DNA from: Rhodothermales bacterium
Lineage (GTDB): Bacteria > Bacteroidota > Rhodothermia > Rhodothermales > BA12
Direction of reading: 5' to 3'
Assembly (NCBI GenBank): GCA_014879465.1
Contig: JACSSA010000086.1
Location: 1-45,869 of the forward strand
DNA: 45,869 nucleotides
Part shown: in pieces, positions 24,580 through 32,249 of the stretch
Position numbering within the stretch: position 1 is the first letter of the stretch
Layout of the letters: each line of letters begins with the position of its first letter
Program-made: the position numbers and the translations under genes
Notes under the pieces: generated by a model
Told to the model about the DNA's origin: nothing
Database searches by the model: none
Seen by the model: only the letters and a program-made list of their open reading frames with translations

Positions 24580-24666
24580 TGTCCTCGCGAGGAGCGGAAC
24601 GACGGGACGATCTTGCCGCGTGGCGTTCGTGACGACGAGACGACTTCGCTCCCGCTTGCTCGGACA
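24580..24666. repeat. Dispersed imperfect palindrome, member 2
   Basis: The left end reads TGTCCTCGCGAGGAGCGGAA, and the right end reads CTTCGCTCCCGCTTGCTC, then GGACA. The ends form an imperfect inverted repeat of the same design as 1509-1589 (TGTC...GACA ends, GACGAGAnGnCTTCGCTC right arm). It lies in the gap between divergent priA and the lipoprotein gene. Confidence 0.6.
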
Positions 24667-24695
24667 TCCCGTTTGGATAGGTAAACCCCAATCCC

Positions 24696-25076
24696 ATGCG
24701 CCTTCTTCTTGCTCTGCCGTTTCTGGCTCTTGCCGCGTGCCAAGCGCCTCAACTTGACGTGACGCTTACCGCCGAATCCGGCACCGACGCTCGACTTTGT
24801 GTGATTACGCGCGGTGGGGCCATCGACCCGTGCTGCACGACGCCGGGAAAGACGGCGCGGTGCAAGGCTCCGGGGGTGTCGGCGGGCACGGCCTTCGAGG
24901 TGCAGCTCTTCCGGGACGATGCGCCCACGCAAGTGTGGACGGTAGGCTCGGGTACTTACGAGGGGAAGGCGTCGTCGCCGGTGAGTTTTGCCTTTGCGCT
25001 CACCGCCGATTCGCTCGCGGGCACCTATACGCTTCCCTCGGGCCAGAGCGCAGACGCGGCGTGGTCGGTGCGGTAG
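24696..25076 (+). CDS. Small hypothetical lipoprotein
   Basis: A 126-residue protein beginning MRLLLALPFLALAACQAP, a clear lipoprotein signal with lipobox LAAC. The mature part has two cysteine motifs, RLCVITRGGAIDPCCTTP and ARCKAP, then a Thr/Ser-rich beta-type region ending AAWSVR. I do not recognise a family. The four mature cysteines suggest disulfides in an extracytoplasmic domain. ATG 24696 is the only start that keeps the signal. It is divergent from priA and 62 bases upstream of the EamA transporter gene. Confidence 0.7.
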   Translation: MRLLLALPFLALAACQAPQLDVTLTAESGTDARLCVITRGGAIDPCCTTPGKTARCKAPGVSAGTAFEVQLFRDDAPTQVWTVGSGTYEGKASSPVSFAFALTADSLAGTYTLPSGQSADAAWSVR

Positions 25077-25138
25077 ATCGATGCGGATGAAGCGTCTCGG
25101 AAGGGTGAACCGACAGACGCACGACGGGTGGACGGACG

Positions 25139-26068
25139 ATGGACCGCCGCCGCCTGCTCACTGGACTGCTGCTCGCTGCGGCGAGTGCCGTGTTGTTCTC
25201 GGCCAAGGCCATCGTCGTCAAGCTGGCGTACCGCGAGGGCGTGGACGCGCTCACCGTTGTGGCGCTGCGCATGGGAATGGCGCTGCCCGTCTTCGCCGCC
25301 CTGTCGGTGCGGTACGTCCGCCGCGACGGCCCGCTTGCCCGCCGCGACACGTTTCGGATCGTCGCGCTCGGCGCGGGCGCGTACTACGCGTCCATCGTCC
25401 TCGACTTCGCCGGCTTGTCCTACATCTCCGCCGGGCTGGAGCGGCTGCTGCTCTTCCTCCACCCGACGTTCGTGCTGTTGCTCTCGGCGCTGGTCTTGGG
25501 CCGTCGGGTAACCGGGCGCGAGCTTCTGGCGATGGCGCTCTCGTACGCGGGCATTGCACTGGTGATGGCCACGAGCCACCGGATCGAAGGGGCGCATGTG
25601 CTGCTGGGCAGCGTGCTCGTGCTCGCCTCGGCGTTCGTCTACGCCGTCTACCTCGTCGGTGCGGGCGAACTGGTGCGTCGGCTGCCGTCGGTGCGGGTGT
25701 CGGCGCTGTCGCTTACGGCCGCGTGCGCGGCGGCGTTGGTGCACTTCGTGTCGGTGCGCCCGCTCTCCGACCTCGCGGTGTCGCCGATCGTGTGGGGCCT
25801 CTCGGCAGCCAACGCGCTGCTGTGCACGGTCGCGCCGGTGCTCCTGCTGGGCGAGGCCATTGCGCGGGTGGGCGCGCCGCGAGCGGCGCAAGTGGGCATG
25901 ATCGGGCCGGTCGTCACCATCGGCCTCGGCGCGTGGCTGCTCGGCGAGCCAGTCACGGCAGGACAGGTGGCGGGCGGCGCGATGGTGCTCGCGGGCGTGG
26001 GGCTGATCGCGCGGCGGCGCGTGGATGCGTCGGGCGTGGTCACGCAAGATGCCTCGGGCCGGGGGTAG
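25139..26068 (+). CDS. EamA/DMT-family transporter
   Basis: The 309-residue protein is a drug/metabolite transporter superfamily member with ten hydrophobic segments arranged as two EamA halves. The first half contains LFSAKAIVVKLAYREGVDALTVVALRMGMALPVF and ends LVLGRRVTGRELLAMALSYAGIALV. The second begins with VLLGSVLVLASAFVYAVYLV and ends WLLGEPVTAGQVAGGAMVLAGVGLIARRR. The paired GRRVTGRE and GEPVTAGQ segments are typical of the two repeats. Substrate unknown; amino acids or metabolites are common for the family. It converges on rpe with a 9-base gap. Confidence 0.88.
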   Translation: MDRRRLLTGLLLAAASAVLFSAKAIVVKLAYREGVDALTVVALRMGMALPVFAALSVRYVRRDGPLARRDTFRIVALGAGAYYASIVLDFAGLSYISAGLERLLLFLHPTFVLLLSALVLGRRVTGRELLAMALSYAGIALVMATSHRIEGAHVLLGSVLVLASAFVYAVYLVGAGELVRRLPSVRVSALSLTAACAAALVHFVSVRPLSDLAVSPIVWGLSAANALLCTVAPVLLLGEAIARVGAPRAAQVGMIGPVVTIGLGAWLLGEPVTAGQVAGGAMVLAGVGLIARRRVDASGVVTQDASGRG

Positions 26069-26077
26069 ACGGCCGTC

Positions 26078-26746
26078 TCACACCGCGATCTCGACGGCCC
26101 TGCGGAAGGCCTGAACGTTGGCGGCCACGTCGCCGCGGAAGATGGCGCTGCCCGCCACGATCACGTCGGCCCCGGCGTCGACCACCTCGCGGACATTCGA
26201 CGGTTTGATGCCGCCGTCTACCTCCACGAGCACACCGTCGAGACCACGCTGGCGCAAGGTGCGGCGCAGCCGGGCGATCTTGTCGGTGGATGTGGGGATG
26301 TACGACTGGCCGCCGAAGCCGGGGTTGACGGACATCACGAGCACGAGATCGACGTACGGCAGGATCTCGTCGAGCGTCGAAAGGGGCGTGGCGGGGTTGA
26401 CGGCCACGCCGGCTTTTGCTCCTGCGGCTTTAATGTGCTCCACCACGCGATGCAGATGCACGCACGCTTCTTGGTGGACGGTCACGATGTCGGCCCCGGC
26501 CTCGGCGAACGCATCGACGTAGCGCTCGGGGTTCTCAATCATCAAGTGGCAGTCGAGCGTGCAGCCGGTTTCGGCCTTGACGCCGCGCAGCGCCTCGACG
26601 ATGAGCGGCCCGATGGTGAGGTTCGGGACGAAGTGCCCATCCATCGCATCGATGTGCAGCCAGTTGGCCCCGGCGGCAAGAGCCTCGCGGGTGTGGCCGG
26701 CGAGCCGGGTGAAATCGGCGGAGAGGATGGAGGGGGCCAGCAGCAT
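26078..26746 (-). CDS. rpe: Ribulose-phosphate 3-epimerase
   Basis: Rpe interconverts ribulose 5-phosphate and xylulose 5-phosphate in the pentose phosphate pathway. The 222-residue TIM-barrel protein has APSILSADFTRL, WLHIDAMDGHFVPNLTIGP with metal-binding His and Asp, DCHLMIENPERYV, VMSVNPGFGGQSYIP, VEVDGGIKPSN and VIVAGSAIF, all diagnostic. ATG 26746 gives MLLAPSILSADF, the usual start; the longer open frame overlaps nuoH and is not supported. It follows nuoH by 53 bases on the same strand and may share its transcript. Confidence 0.95.
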   Translation of the reverse strand: MLLAPSILSADFTRLAGHTREALAAGANWLHIDAMDGHFVPNLTIGPLIVEALRGVKAETGCTLDCHLMIENPERYVDAFAEAGADIVTVHQEACVHLHRVVEHIKAAGAKAGVAVNPATPLSTLDEILPYVDLVLVMSVNPGFGGQSYIPTSTDKIARLRRTLRQRGLDGVLVEVDGGIKPSNVREVVDAGADVIVAGSAIFRGDVAANVQAFRRAVEIAV

Positions 26747-26799
26747 CGGAGCATCGGAGAGCGATGAAAGGTCGCACGCCGACGTAGCGCTCCGGGTTC

Positions 26800-27849
26800 T
26801 CACCCGCCCCAGCCCAGCAACGCCTTGAACGTGAAGAAGAGCGCGTAGAGCACCACGTTGGCCAGTGCAATCGGCAGCAGCATCTTCCATCCGAGCGTCA
26901 TCAGCTGTTGGTACTTGAAGCGCGGAAGCGTCCAGCGCACCCAGATGAATACGAAGGCGAAGAACGCGGCCTTGAGCAGCAGCGACAAGACTTGCAAGAC
27001 GCCCAGCAGCACCGAGTCCTTCAGGCCGGGCAGCGCCGAGAGCAGCGCGTCTTCCCACGGCAGCAGGTAGCCGCCGAAGAACAACGTGACGATCACGAAG
27101 CTGGCGACGAAGAAGTTGACGTATTCGGCGAGGAAGAACATGCCGAACTTCATGCCCGAATACTCCGTGTGGTAGCCGCCGACGAGTTCTTGCTCGGCCT
27201 CCGGAAGGTCAAACGGGGCGCGGTTGGTCTCGGCGAAGGCCGTCACGATGAAGATCAGCGCGGCAATCGGCGCGCGGAACACGTTCCAGCCGAGGATACC
27301 CCACGCGCCGGGGCCGTTCTGGTACTCGACGATGTCGACGAGCCGCAGGCTTCCGGTGATGAGCACGACCGTGAGCACCGACAGGCCCATCGCCAGTTCG
27401 TACGAGATCATCTGCGCCGACGAGCGCAGGCCGCCCAGCAGCGAGAACTTGGAGTTGGACGACCAGCCGGCCAGCGTGACGCCGTAGACGGCGATGCTGG
27501 TGAGCGCGAGCACGAGCAGCGCCGACACCTCGGTGTCGACGATGACGAAGCCGCGGGCGAACGGGATGAGCGCCGCCGTCGTCATCGCAATCGTCACCAT
27601 CAGCACCGGCGCGAGCGAGTGGATGAACGGCGACGAGGCCGTCGGCGAGATGTCTTCCTTGAAGATCAGCTTTGCCACGTCCGCAAACGGCTGCAAGAAG
27701 CCCCACGGCCCGACGCGGTTCGGCCCCGGACGGTTCTGAATCCACCCCGACACCTTGCGCTCGTAGTACACGAGCACCGAAGCGGAGACGAGGAAGAAGT
27801 TGATGATGGCGAAGCCGATGAGGGCGACCCAGTAGAGCGGCAGATCCAC
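26800..27849 (-). CDS. nuoH: NADH-quinone oxidoreductase subunit H
   Basis: NuoH is the membrane subunit of respiratory complex I that links the peripheral arm to proton pumping and helps form the quinone site. The 349-residue protein has the conserved VYYERKVSGWIQNRPGPNRVGPWG, the loop AETNRAPFDLPEAEQELVGGYHTEYSGMKFGMFFLAEY, and the C-terminal KAAFFAFVFIWVRWTLPRFKYQQLM. The start GTG 27849 gives MDLPLYWVALIGF directly before the first membrane helix; further upstream the frame passes into a 45-bp repeat and non-family sequence. nuoG is 2.1 kb upstream on the same strand, separated by an inserted gene read the other way. Confidence 0.95.
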   Translation of the reverse strand: MDLPLYWVALIGFAIINFFLVSASVLVYYERKVSGWIQNRPGPNRVGPWGFLQPFADVAKLIFKEDISPTASSPFIHSLAPVLMVTIAMTTAALIPFARGFVIVDTEVSALLVLALTSIAVYGVTLAGWSSNSKFSLLGGLRSSAQMISYELAMGLSVLTVVLITGSLRLVDIVEYQNGPGAWGILGWNVFRAPIAALIFIVTAFAETNRAPFDLPEAEQELVGGYHTEYSGMKFGMFFLAEYVNFFVASFVIVTLFFGGYLLPWEDALLSALPGLKDSVLLGVLQVLSLLLKAAFFAFVFIWVRWTLPRFKYQQLMTLGWKMLLPIALANVVLYALFFTFKALLGWGG

Positions 27850-27885
27850 GACGCGGCGGGGGCGAGAGCGAAAGCCGTAAGGTAG

Positions 27886-27930
27886 CGCACCGAGCCGGTC
27901 AAATGCCACGCTCCGCGCCGTCTTCGCCCG
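27886..27930. repeat. 45-bp perfect direct repeat, copy A (nuoH leader)
   Basis: Identical over 45 bases to 29519-29563 and in the same orientation; it begins CGCACCGAGCC and ends CTTCGCCCG. A shorter match GAGCGAAA flanks both copies. In copy A it is separated from the 45-mer by 12 extra bases (27874-27885), which on the minus strand contain TACCTTAC. The two copies bracket the second propeller gene. Confidence 0.95.
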
Positions 27931-27964
27931 CAGCCGACCGCGCGACCTCCAAGCAGAAACTAAG

Positions 27965-27991
27965 TTCCAATATGAAACCGATTCATTGGAA
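27965..27991. promoter_or_regulatory. Inverted repeat, possible operator
   Basis: TTCCAATATGAA (27965-27976) and TTCATTGGAA (27982-27991) form an inverted repeat with a 5-base centre, two bases short of perfect. It stands just upstream of a TATCTT box (28025-28030) on the plus strand. It could be a regulator-binding site for the propeller gene, or an end of the inserted segment. Confidence 0.35.
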
Positions 27992-28024
27992 TGCATGAAC
28001 CGTGTAAATCAGACAACCGGGGCC

Positions 28025-28030
28025 TATCTT
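28025..28030 (+). promoter_or_regulatory. Candidate -7 element TATCTT
   Basis: TATCTT followed by CTCG; the copy in front of the other propeller gene (5942) is also TATCTTC. It lies 325 bases before GTG 28356, so the leader would be long. No TTTG is found at the expected spacing. Confidence 0.3.
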
Positions 28031-28355
28031 CTCGCCGTAAGTCACCTCTTTTCTCTCGCCGCTACGTCTGCTTGCCGTTACTCCCCTCCATTCTTTGGAG
28101 CTTTACCCGCAGGGGGGCTTCTGGTCGGGGGGATACTTCTGACGATCCGAGCGCTCCCGCCTCCCAATCCGCTGTGCCGTTTTCCTCGCAGATGTATCCG
28201 AACACGCCGGGCGCTTCGCTGCCGCGCAACCGCGAGCAGACCATCGAGCCGGTCTCCCACACGGGCGTCCAAGCCAGCACCGAAGCCGCAGGCATTGTGA
28301 AAGACGAACTGGCTCGAATAGAAGGAGTCGTTGGTAGAAATTCCTACATCGCCCC

Positions 28356-29477
28356 GTGAAACACCTCTTGCACCTCGTGGGGGCGTGCGCGGCACTCGGT
28401 GTGCTGGGCAGCGGTTGCTCCGAAGGAGAATCGCCTACACCCACCAACACCTTCCCGCTCGCGTGGAAGGTCCGCACCTCCGCGACCCACGGAGGCATAG
28501 AGATGCCTGCGTTGGCTGACGGAAGGCTCTTTGTGGGAGACGACGTCATCATCGAAGCGCTCGATACAGAAACCGGGCGCGTACTGTGGAAGCAGAATGG
28601 CGTCGGCGAGCGTGAAATTATTCACGATGCTGGCCGAGTCTTCGCGGTAGAAGGAATCATTAGGGCGTTCGACGCGGCGACTGGAACGCCCCTCTGGACC
28701 TTCGTCCCTGCCGCCGACACTCTCGGCTTCCAGCAGGCTTCCGCTGGACTTGGGCGTGTATACGTCGGCACCCACCGCTCCGGGCGCGTCCTCGCCGTGG
28801 ATGCGGCCACCGGACGCGAACTCTGGCGCACGACCCTCGCCGCGCCCGACTGGCTCTTCTACAATCCGGTCGTCAGTACGACGCTGCACGAGGGCGTCCT
28901 CTACGCCGTGATGGGGCGCGGCTTCACCGTCAACAACTTCCTCAAGGCCACCTACATCGTCGCGCTCGACCCGGCCACCGGGCGCGAACTCTGGCGCTAC
29001 GTGGACGGCGACGGCACGCGCCCGCAGCAGCCGGTGGGGCACGTCAGTTTCTACGGCGACCTCGTCCTCTACGGCGACCACTACGACGGCTACGTGGCGG
29101 CCTTCAACCGGACGACGCGGCAAGAGGCGTGGCGCTACGACCTGCCGGACAACTGGATCGGCACGACGCAGGCCCCGACGGTGGAGGGCGACCGGGCCTA
29201 TGTGGCAACAGGCGAGGGGGCGGTGTACGCGTTCGAGGCGGCGACGGGACGGGTGATCTGGAAGAGCGAGCGCCGAGGATCGTTCGACTGGCAGGCGTTG
29301 TGCGGACGGTGGGTGGGAGCCTCGTTCACGGGCGCGCTCTCCTTCGACAAAGCCACGGGCGCGAACGGTCCCGAACTTCACCTGTCGAGCGTGATGCAGT
29401 CGGCGGTGGTGTCGGACGGGCGGCGATTCTATTTCTCGGCAGAAGACGGGGTCTACGCCTACGACTGCACGGAATGA
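28356..29477 (+). CDS. PQQ-repeat beta-propeller lipoprotein, copy 2
   Basis: A 373-residue paralogue of the protein at 6067-7182. GTG start, signal MKHLLHLVGACAALGVLGSGC with a probable lipidated cysteine. Propeller blades: ETGRVLWKQNG, ATGTPLWTFVP, ATGRELWRTTL, ATGRELWRYVDGDG and ATGRVIWKSERR. The mature protein has only two cysteines besides the lipid one, in QALCGRWVG and YAYDCTE, at the same places as in copy 1. It lies antiparallel to the nuo genes, inside the segment bounded by the 45-bp direct repeat, so it seems to have been inserted into the nuo cluster. Role unknown. It may bind a ligand or act as a scaffold at the envelope. Confidence 0.82.
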   Translation: MKHLLHLVGACAALGVLGSGCSEGESPTPTNTFPLAWKVRTSATHGGIEMPALADGRLFVGDDVIIEALDTETGRVLWKQNGVGEREIIHDAGRVFAVEGIIRAFDAATGTPLWTFVPAADTLGFQQASAGLGRVYVGTHRSGRVLAVDAATGRELWRTTLAAPDWLFYNPVVSTTLHEGVLYAVMGRGFTVNNFLKATYIVALDPATGRELWRYVDGDGTRPQQPVGHVSFYGDLVLYGDHYDGYVAAFNRTTRQEAWRYDLPDNWIGTTQAPTVEGDRAYVATGEGAVYAFEAATGRVIWKSERRGSFDWQALCGRWVGASFTGALSFDKATGANGPELHLSSVMQSAVVSDGRRFYFSAEDGVYAYDCTE

Positions 29478-29518
29478 GCGCGGTCGGTGATGGTGCACGG
29501 CCATCATCACGAGCGAAA

Positions 29519-29563
29519 CGCACCGAGCCGGTCAAATGCCACGCTCCGCGCCGTCTTCGCCCG
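29519..29563. repeat. 45-bp perfect direct repeat, copy B
   Basis: Second copy of the 45-base sequence at 27886-27930, 42 bases after the stop of the propeller gene. GAGCGAAA directly precedes it (29511-29518). The remaining bases 29564-29604 up to the small acidic gene show nothing notable. Confidence 0.95.
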
Positions 29564-29604
29564 TCGTTTCACGCGTCCGCGCCTCGGCTGCTGGGCGGGC
29601 CGCG

Positions 29605-29859
29605 TCAGATCGCCTCGTCGGAGGGGCTGTTGGTGTCGCCCATCGTGCCCGAACCGGGGCCGAAGTCCTCGGCGTCGCCGGTGAGGCGGCCCAGCACGAG
29701 GTCGGACGCGCCGAATTCCGAGTCGGACGGCTGGGCGGTGGGCGCGGCGTCGAGCGAGCCGCCCTCGGGCACGCCGTCGTTCAGGCTTTGCAGCACCTGT
29801 TCGGGATCGAGCTTGAAGCCGAGGTCGTCGGCAGGGGTGGACTGTTGCGGCGTTTCCAT
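29605..29859 (-). CDS. Small acidic hypothetical protein in the nuo cluster
   Basis: An 84-residue protein, METPQQSTPADDLGFKLDPE onward, rich in Asp, Glu, Ser, Pro and Gly with few hydrophobic residues, so probably disordered. I know no family for it. It is read in the nuo direction, 119 bases after the nuoG stop and beyond a strong hairpin. Downstream of it the original path to nuoH is broken by the inserted segment. The ATG at 29859 was chosen because sequence upstream in this frame is antisense-like and overlaps nuoG. It could be a small accessory gene or a chance open frame. Confidence 0.45.
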   Translation of the reverse strand: METPQQSTPADDLGFKLDPEQVLQSLNDGVPEGGSLDAAPTAQPSDSEFGASDLVLGRLTGDAEDFGPGSGTMGDTNSPSDEAI

Positions 29860-29919
29860 CGGTCGGAGGTTGGGAATGACGAGGTCCGATGCGTCGGCGT
29901 CGGTGCCTCTACACACGCA

Positions 29920-29956
29920 CGAGGGCACGCCCCGCTCCATGGCAGGCGTGCCCTCG
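29920..29956. terminator. Strong hairpin after nuoG
   Basis: CGAGGGCACGCC (29920-29931) pairs perfectly over 12 bases with GGCGTGCCCTCG (29945-29956), with a 13-base loop. It begins 22 bases after the nuoG stop on the minus strand. There is no T run behind it, so it may attenuate transcription or protect the nuoG mRNA end rather than terminate fully. Confidence 0.5.
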
Positions 29957-29978
29957 ACGAAAGGGTTACACGATCGGA

Positions 29979-32084
29979 TCAGGTTTGGTCCTTGATCGTC
30001 GTCGTGGGGCCGTTGCGCGTCACCGAGGCAATGCCGTTTTCGCGGGCGGCCTCGCTCTCGTACTCCTCGCTCGTGCCAATCACCTGATGGTTGCCGGCGT
30101 GGAGGTTGAACATCGGCTTGCCGCCTTTCGAGACAAACCGCTCGTAGCGTTCGGGTAGGACGCTGTTCTTCTGCACCGACGCGATGCCGTTGTCGCATCC
30201 GGCGCGGCTCGTGTAGGTCTCGCTGTCCAAGATGACCTGACCGTTGGCGGCTTTGAGCACGAACGCGTGTTCGCCGTTGGCGGCGATGAACACCTCGTAC
30301 CAGCCCGTGCGGGTCGCCTTCGCCGGCGCGTCCGACGTTTGGGCGGACAGGGGGGCGATGGCGGAAGGCGCGTCGGCAGCGGGTGCAAGCGACGTCACGA
30401 GGAAGCCTCCCGACCCCATCGCCTCGTAGGAAGCACCTGCGAACGGTCCACCGTCGGCGGCGAGTTCGGCCATCATCGCCTTGGGGCCGGTGTGCCCAAA
30501 GCCGGTGTGGCCGAGGCGCGCGCCGAGGTCGGGGAAGATCTCCCAGCCTGGACGGCAGTCCACCTTGTGCGACGTGTGGTGCCAGCGGTCGAAGGGCGTG
30601 CCGTGCTGGTCGGTGCGGCTCGACCCCATCGCCATCATCAACGTGCGGTTGACGCCGCGGATGGCCTTGGCGGGGGTGACGCGCTGGGCGAGACCGTCCT
30701 CGTTGACGTACGTCCCGACCGTCTCGACGACCGTTGTTGTGGGAAGGACGATCGATGCCGAGGCGAGCGTTTGGTTGGTGGTGTGGGTGGGAAGCAGGAT
30801 CACCCGAACGTCCGCGAGCGCGTCGGCGGAGACGGCTCCGGTGGCGACCGGGTCGTCTTCCAAAACCACGAGCACGGATGCGCCGCCGAGGTCGAGCGAC
30901 GAGACGGGGCGGAGGCCGAGCGCCTCGCAGCCCTTGGCGTTGGGCGTGCGGTCGTCGGTGCGGAGCCAGCCGTCGCCGTGCCCCGGTTCAACGTGTGGAA
31001 GGTAGCCAAGGACCGTCCCGCCGACGCTCTCGGCCAGCCGGATCAGCATCGCGTTGTCCTCCACCGGCGCGTGGGCCGAGCCGAGGAAGGCGGCGTTGGA
31101 GCCGGCGTCGCGCAGGAGTGCGGCAGCCGCGTCGTAGGCGGCGTCCCACGTCGTCTCCACGAGTTCGCCGTCGGTGCGAAGCTGCGGGCTGGAAGCGCGG
31201 TTCTCGTTGAAGCGTTCCACGCCGAGGCGGTCTTCGTCGGCGAGCCAGTAGCCGTTGGCCTGCGCGTTGGTGCGGGCCACGACGTTGAGCACGAGGTTGT
31301 CGCGCACCCAGTAGAAGCAGTTCGACCCCTTCGCGTTGACGGTCGTGATCGACGGCACCATCGCCACTTCCCACGCCCGCGCCTTGAAGCGGTAGGGGGT
31401 GGACGTGAGCGCGCCCACCGGGCACAGGTCGATCACGTTCATCCCGTACGGGTCGTCGAACGTGGTGTCCGGCGGCGTCATCGGGTAGTTCTTGACGCCC
31501 CGGTTGATGATCGTGAGCTGGCCCGACTTCGACACCTCGTCGGTGAAACGGACGCAGCGCGTGCAGTTGATGCAGCGCTCGGCGTCGAGCATCACGCGAG
31601 GGCCGAGCGGGACGCGCTTGGGCTTGTGCACCTTGCGGAACTCGAAGCGCGAACCCTCGGGGCCGTACTTGTAGGCCTGGATTTGCAGCGGGCACTGCCC
31701 GGCTTGGTCGCAGATTGGGCAGTCGAGCGGGTGGTTGATGAGCAGGAACTCAAGGTTGCCCGCTTGCGCCTCTGCCACAAGGCTGCTGGTGCGGTGCGTC
31801 TCCACCACCATCCCGTCGGCCATATCCACCGAGCACGACGTGGCCAGTTTCGGCCCGAAGGCGATCACCGGCTGGCCGTCGTCGCCGACGACCGGTTGCC
31901 GCGTTTCGCGGTCGAGCGCGGGCATGCCGGTGCGCACGAGGCACTGGCGGCAGTTGGCCGGGATGGAAAGTGCCGGGTGGTAGCAGAAGTGCGGCAGCTC
32001 AAGGCCTGCGTCCAGCATAAACTGGAGCAGTTTCGGCGTGCCGTCGAAGTCGAGCGTCTGCCCGTCAATGGTGACCTTGCCCAT
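29979..32084 (-). CDS. nuoG: NADH-quinone oxidoreductase subunit G with C-terminal DUF1508 repeats
   Basis: NuoG is the large iron-sulfur subunit of complex I and passes electrons from NuoF to the quinone module. The 701-residue protein has the 2Fe-2S ligands (FCYHPALSIPANCRQCLV, SCSVD), the His-Cys3 motif HPLDCPICDQAGQCPLQ, and the 4Fe-4S set CINCTRCVRF with CPVGAL, then the molybdopterin-like domain. Unusually, residues about 594-701 are two tandem DUF1508 (YegP-like) repeats, FVLKAANGQVILDSETYTS and FNLHAGNHQVIGTSEEYES, each ending GIASVxxN. The frame is continuous, so this is a real fusion as the sequence stands. ATG 32084 gives the expected MGKVTIDGQTLDFDG. NuoE and NuoF are not in the window. 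Confidence 0.93.
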   Translation of the reverse strand: MGKVTIDGQTLDFDGTPKLLQFMLDAGLELPHFCYHPALSIPANCRQCLVRTGMPALDRETRQPVVGDDGQPVIAFGPKLATSCSVDMADGMVVETHRTSSLVAEAQAGNLEFLLINHPLDCPICDQAGQCPLQIQAYKYGPEGSRFEFRKVHKPKRVPLGPRVMLDAERCINCTRCVRFTDEVSKSGQLTIINRGVKNYPMTPPDTTFDDPYGMNVIDLCPVGALTSTPYRFKARAWEVAMVPSITTVNAKGSNCFYWVRDNLVLNVVARTNAQANGYWLADEDRLGVERFNENRASSPQLRTDGELVETTWDAAYDAAAALLRDAGSNAAFLGSAHAPVEDNAMLIRLAESVGGTVLGYLPHVEPGHGDGWLRTDDRTPNAKGCEALGLRPVSSLDLGGASVLVVLEDDPVATGAVSADALADVRVILLPTHTTNQTLASASIVLPTTTVVETVGTYVNEDGLAQRVTPAKAIRGVNRTLMMAMGSSRTDQHGTPFDRWHHTSHKVDCRPGWEIFPDLGARLGHTGFGHTGPKAMMAELAADGGPFAGASYEAMGSGGFLVTSLAPAADAPSAIAPLSAQTSDAPAKATRTGWYEVFIAANGEHAFVLKAANGQVILDSETYTSRAGCDNGIASVQKNSVLPERYERFVSKGGKPMFNLHAGNHQVIGTSEEYESEAARENGIASVTRNGPTTTIKDQT

Positions 32085-32249
32085 TGGGAAGCGGCTGGGG
32101 GTGTTTCGGAGTGCAGACCGTGAAGGTACGACGCGCCGCGCCGCTGCCCGGCAGGCCGTGCACCAAATCGTTGCGAAGGGAAGAGGGATGTAGGGCGTGG
32201 ATGGTGGATCGTTGTCTGAACCCATGCTCTGACCACTACCGACCGAAGA

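Larger units (their letters stand above)
27850..28355. other. 506-base intergenic region between nuoH and the second propeller gene
   Basis: From left to right it holds the nuoH leader, with CTACCTTACGGC on the minus strand about 25 bases before the GTG, copy A of the 45-bp direct repeat (27886-27930), an AT-richer stretch with an inverted repeat (27965-27991), a TATCTT box (28025-28030), and about 300 bases of GC-rich sequence. The last part has open frames on both strands, such as 27991-28359 on plus and 28062-28295 on minus. None matches anything I know, and they are not called as genes. It may be the decayed end of the inserted segment. Confidence 0.5.

Noticed and set aside
26908-27885. 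325-codon plus-strand frame over nuoH
   Set aside because: Its product is almost all Glu, Arg, Asp and Gln, the mirror of hydrophobic nuoH codons on the other strand.
27991-28359. 122-codon plus-strand frame and a 77-codon minus-strand frame before the second propeller gene
   Set aside because: Both have fair third-position GC but no recognisable motif and overlap each other; kept only as a note under the intergenic region.
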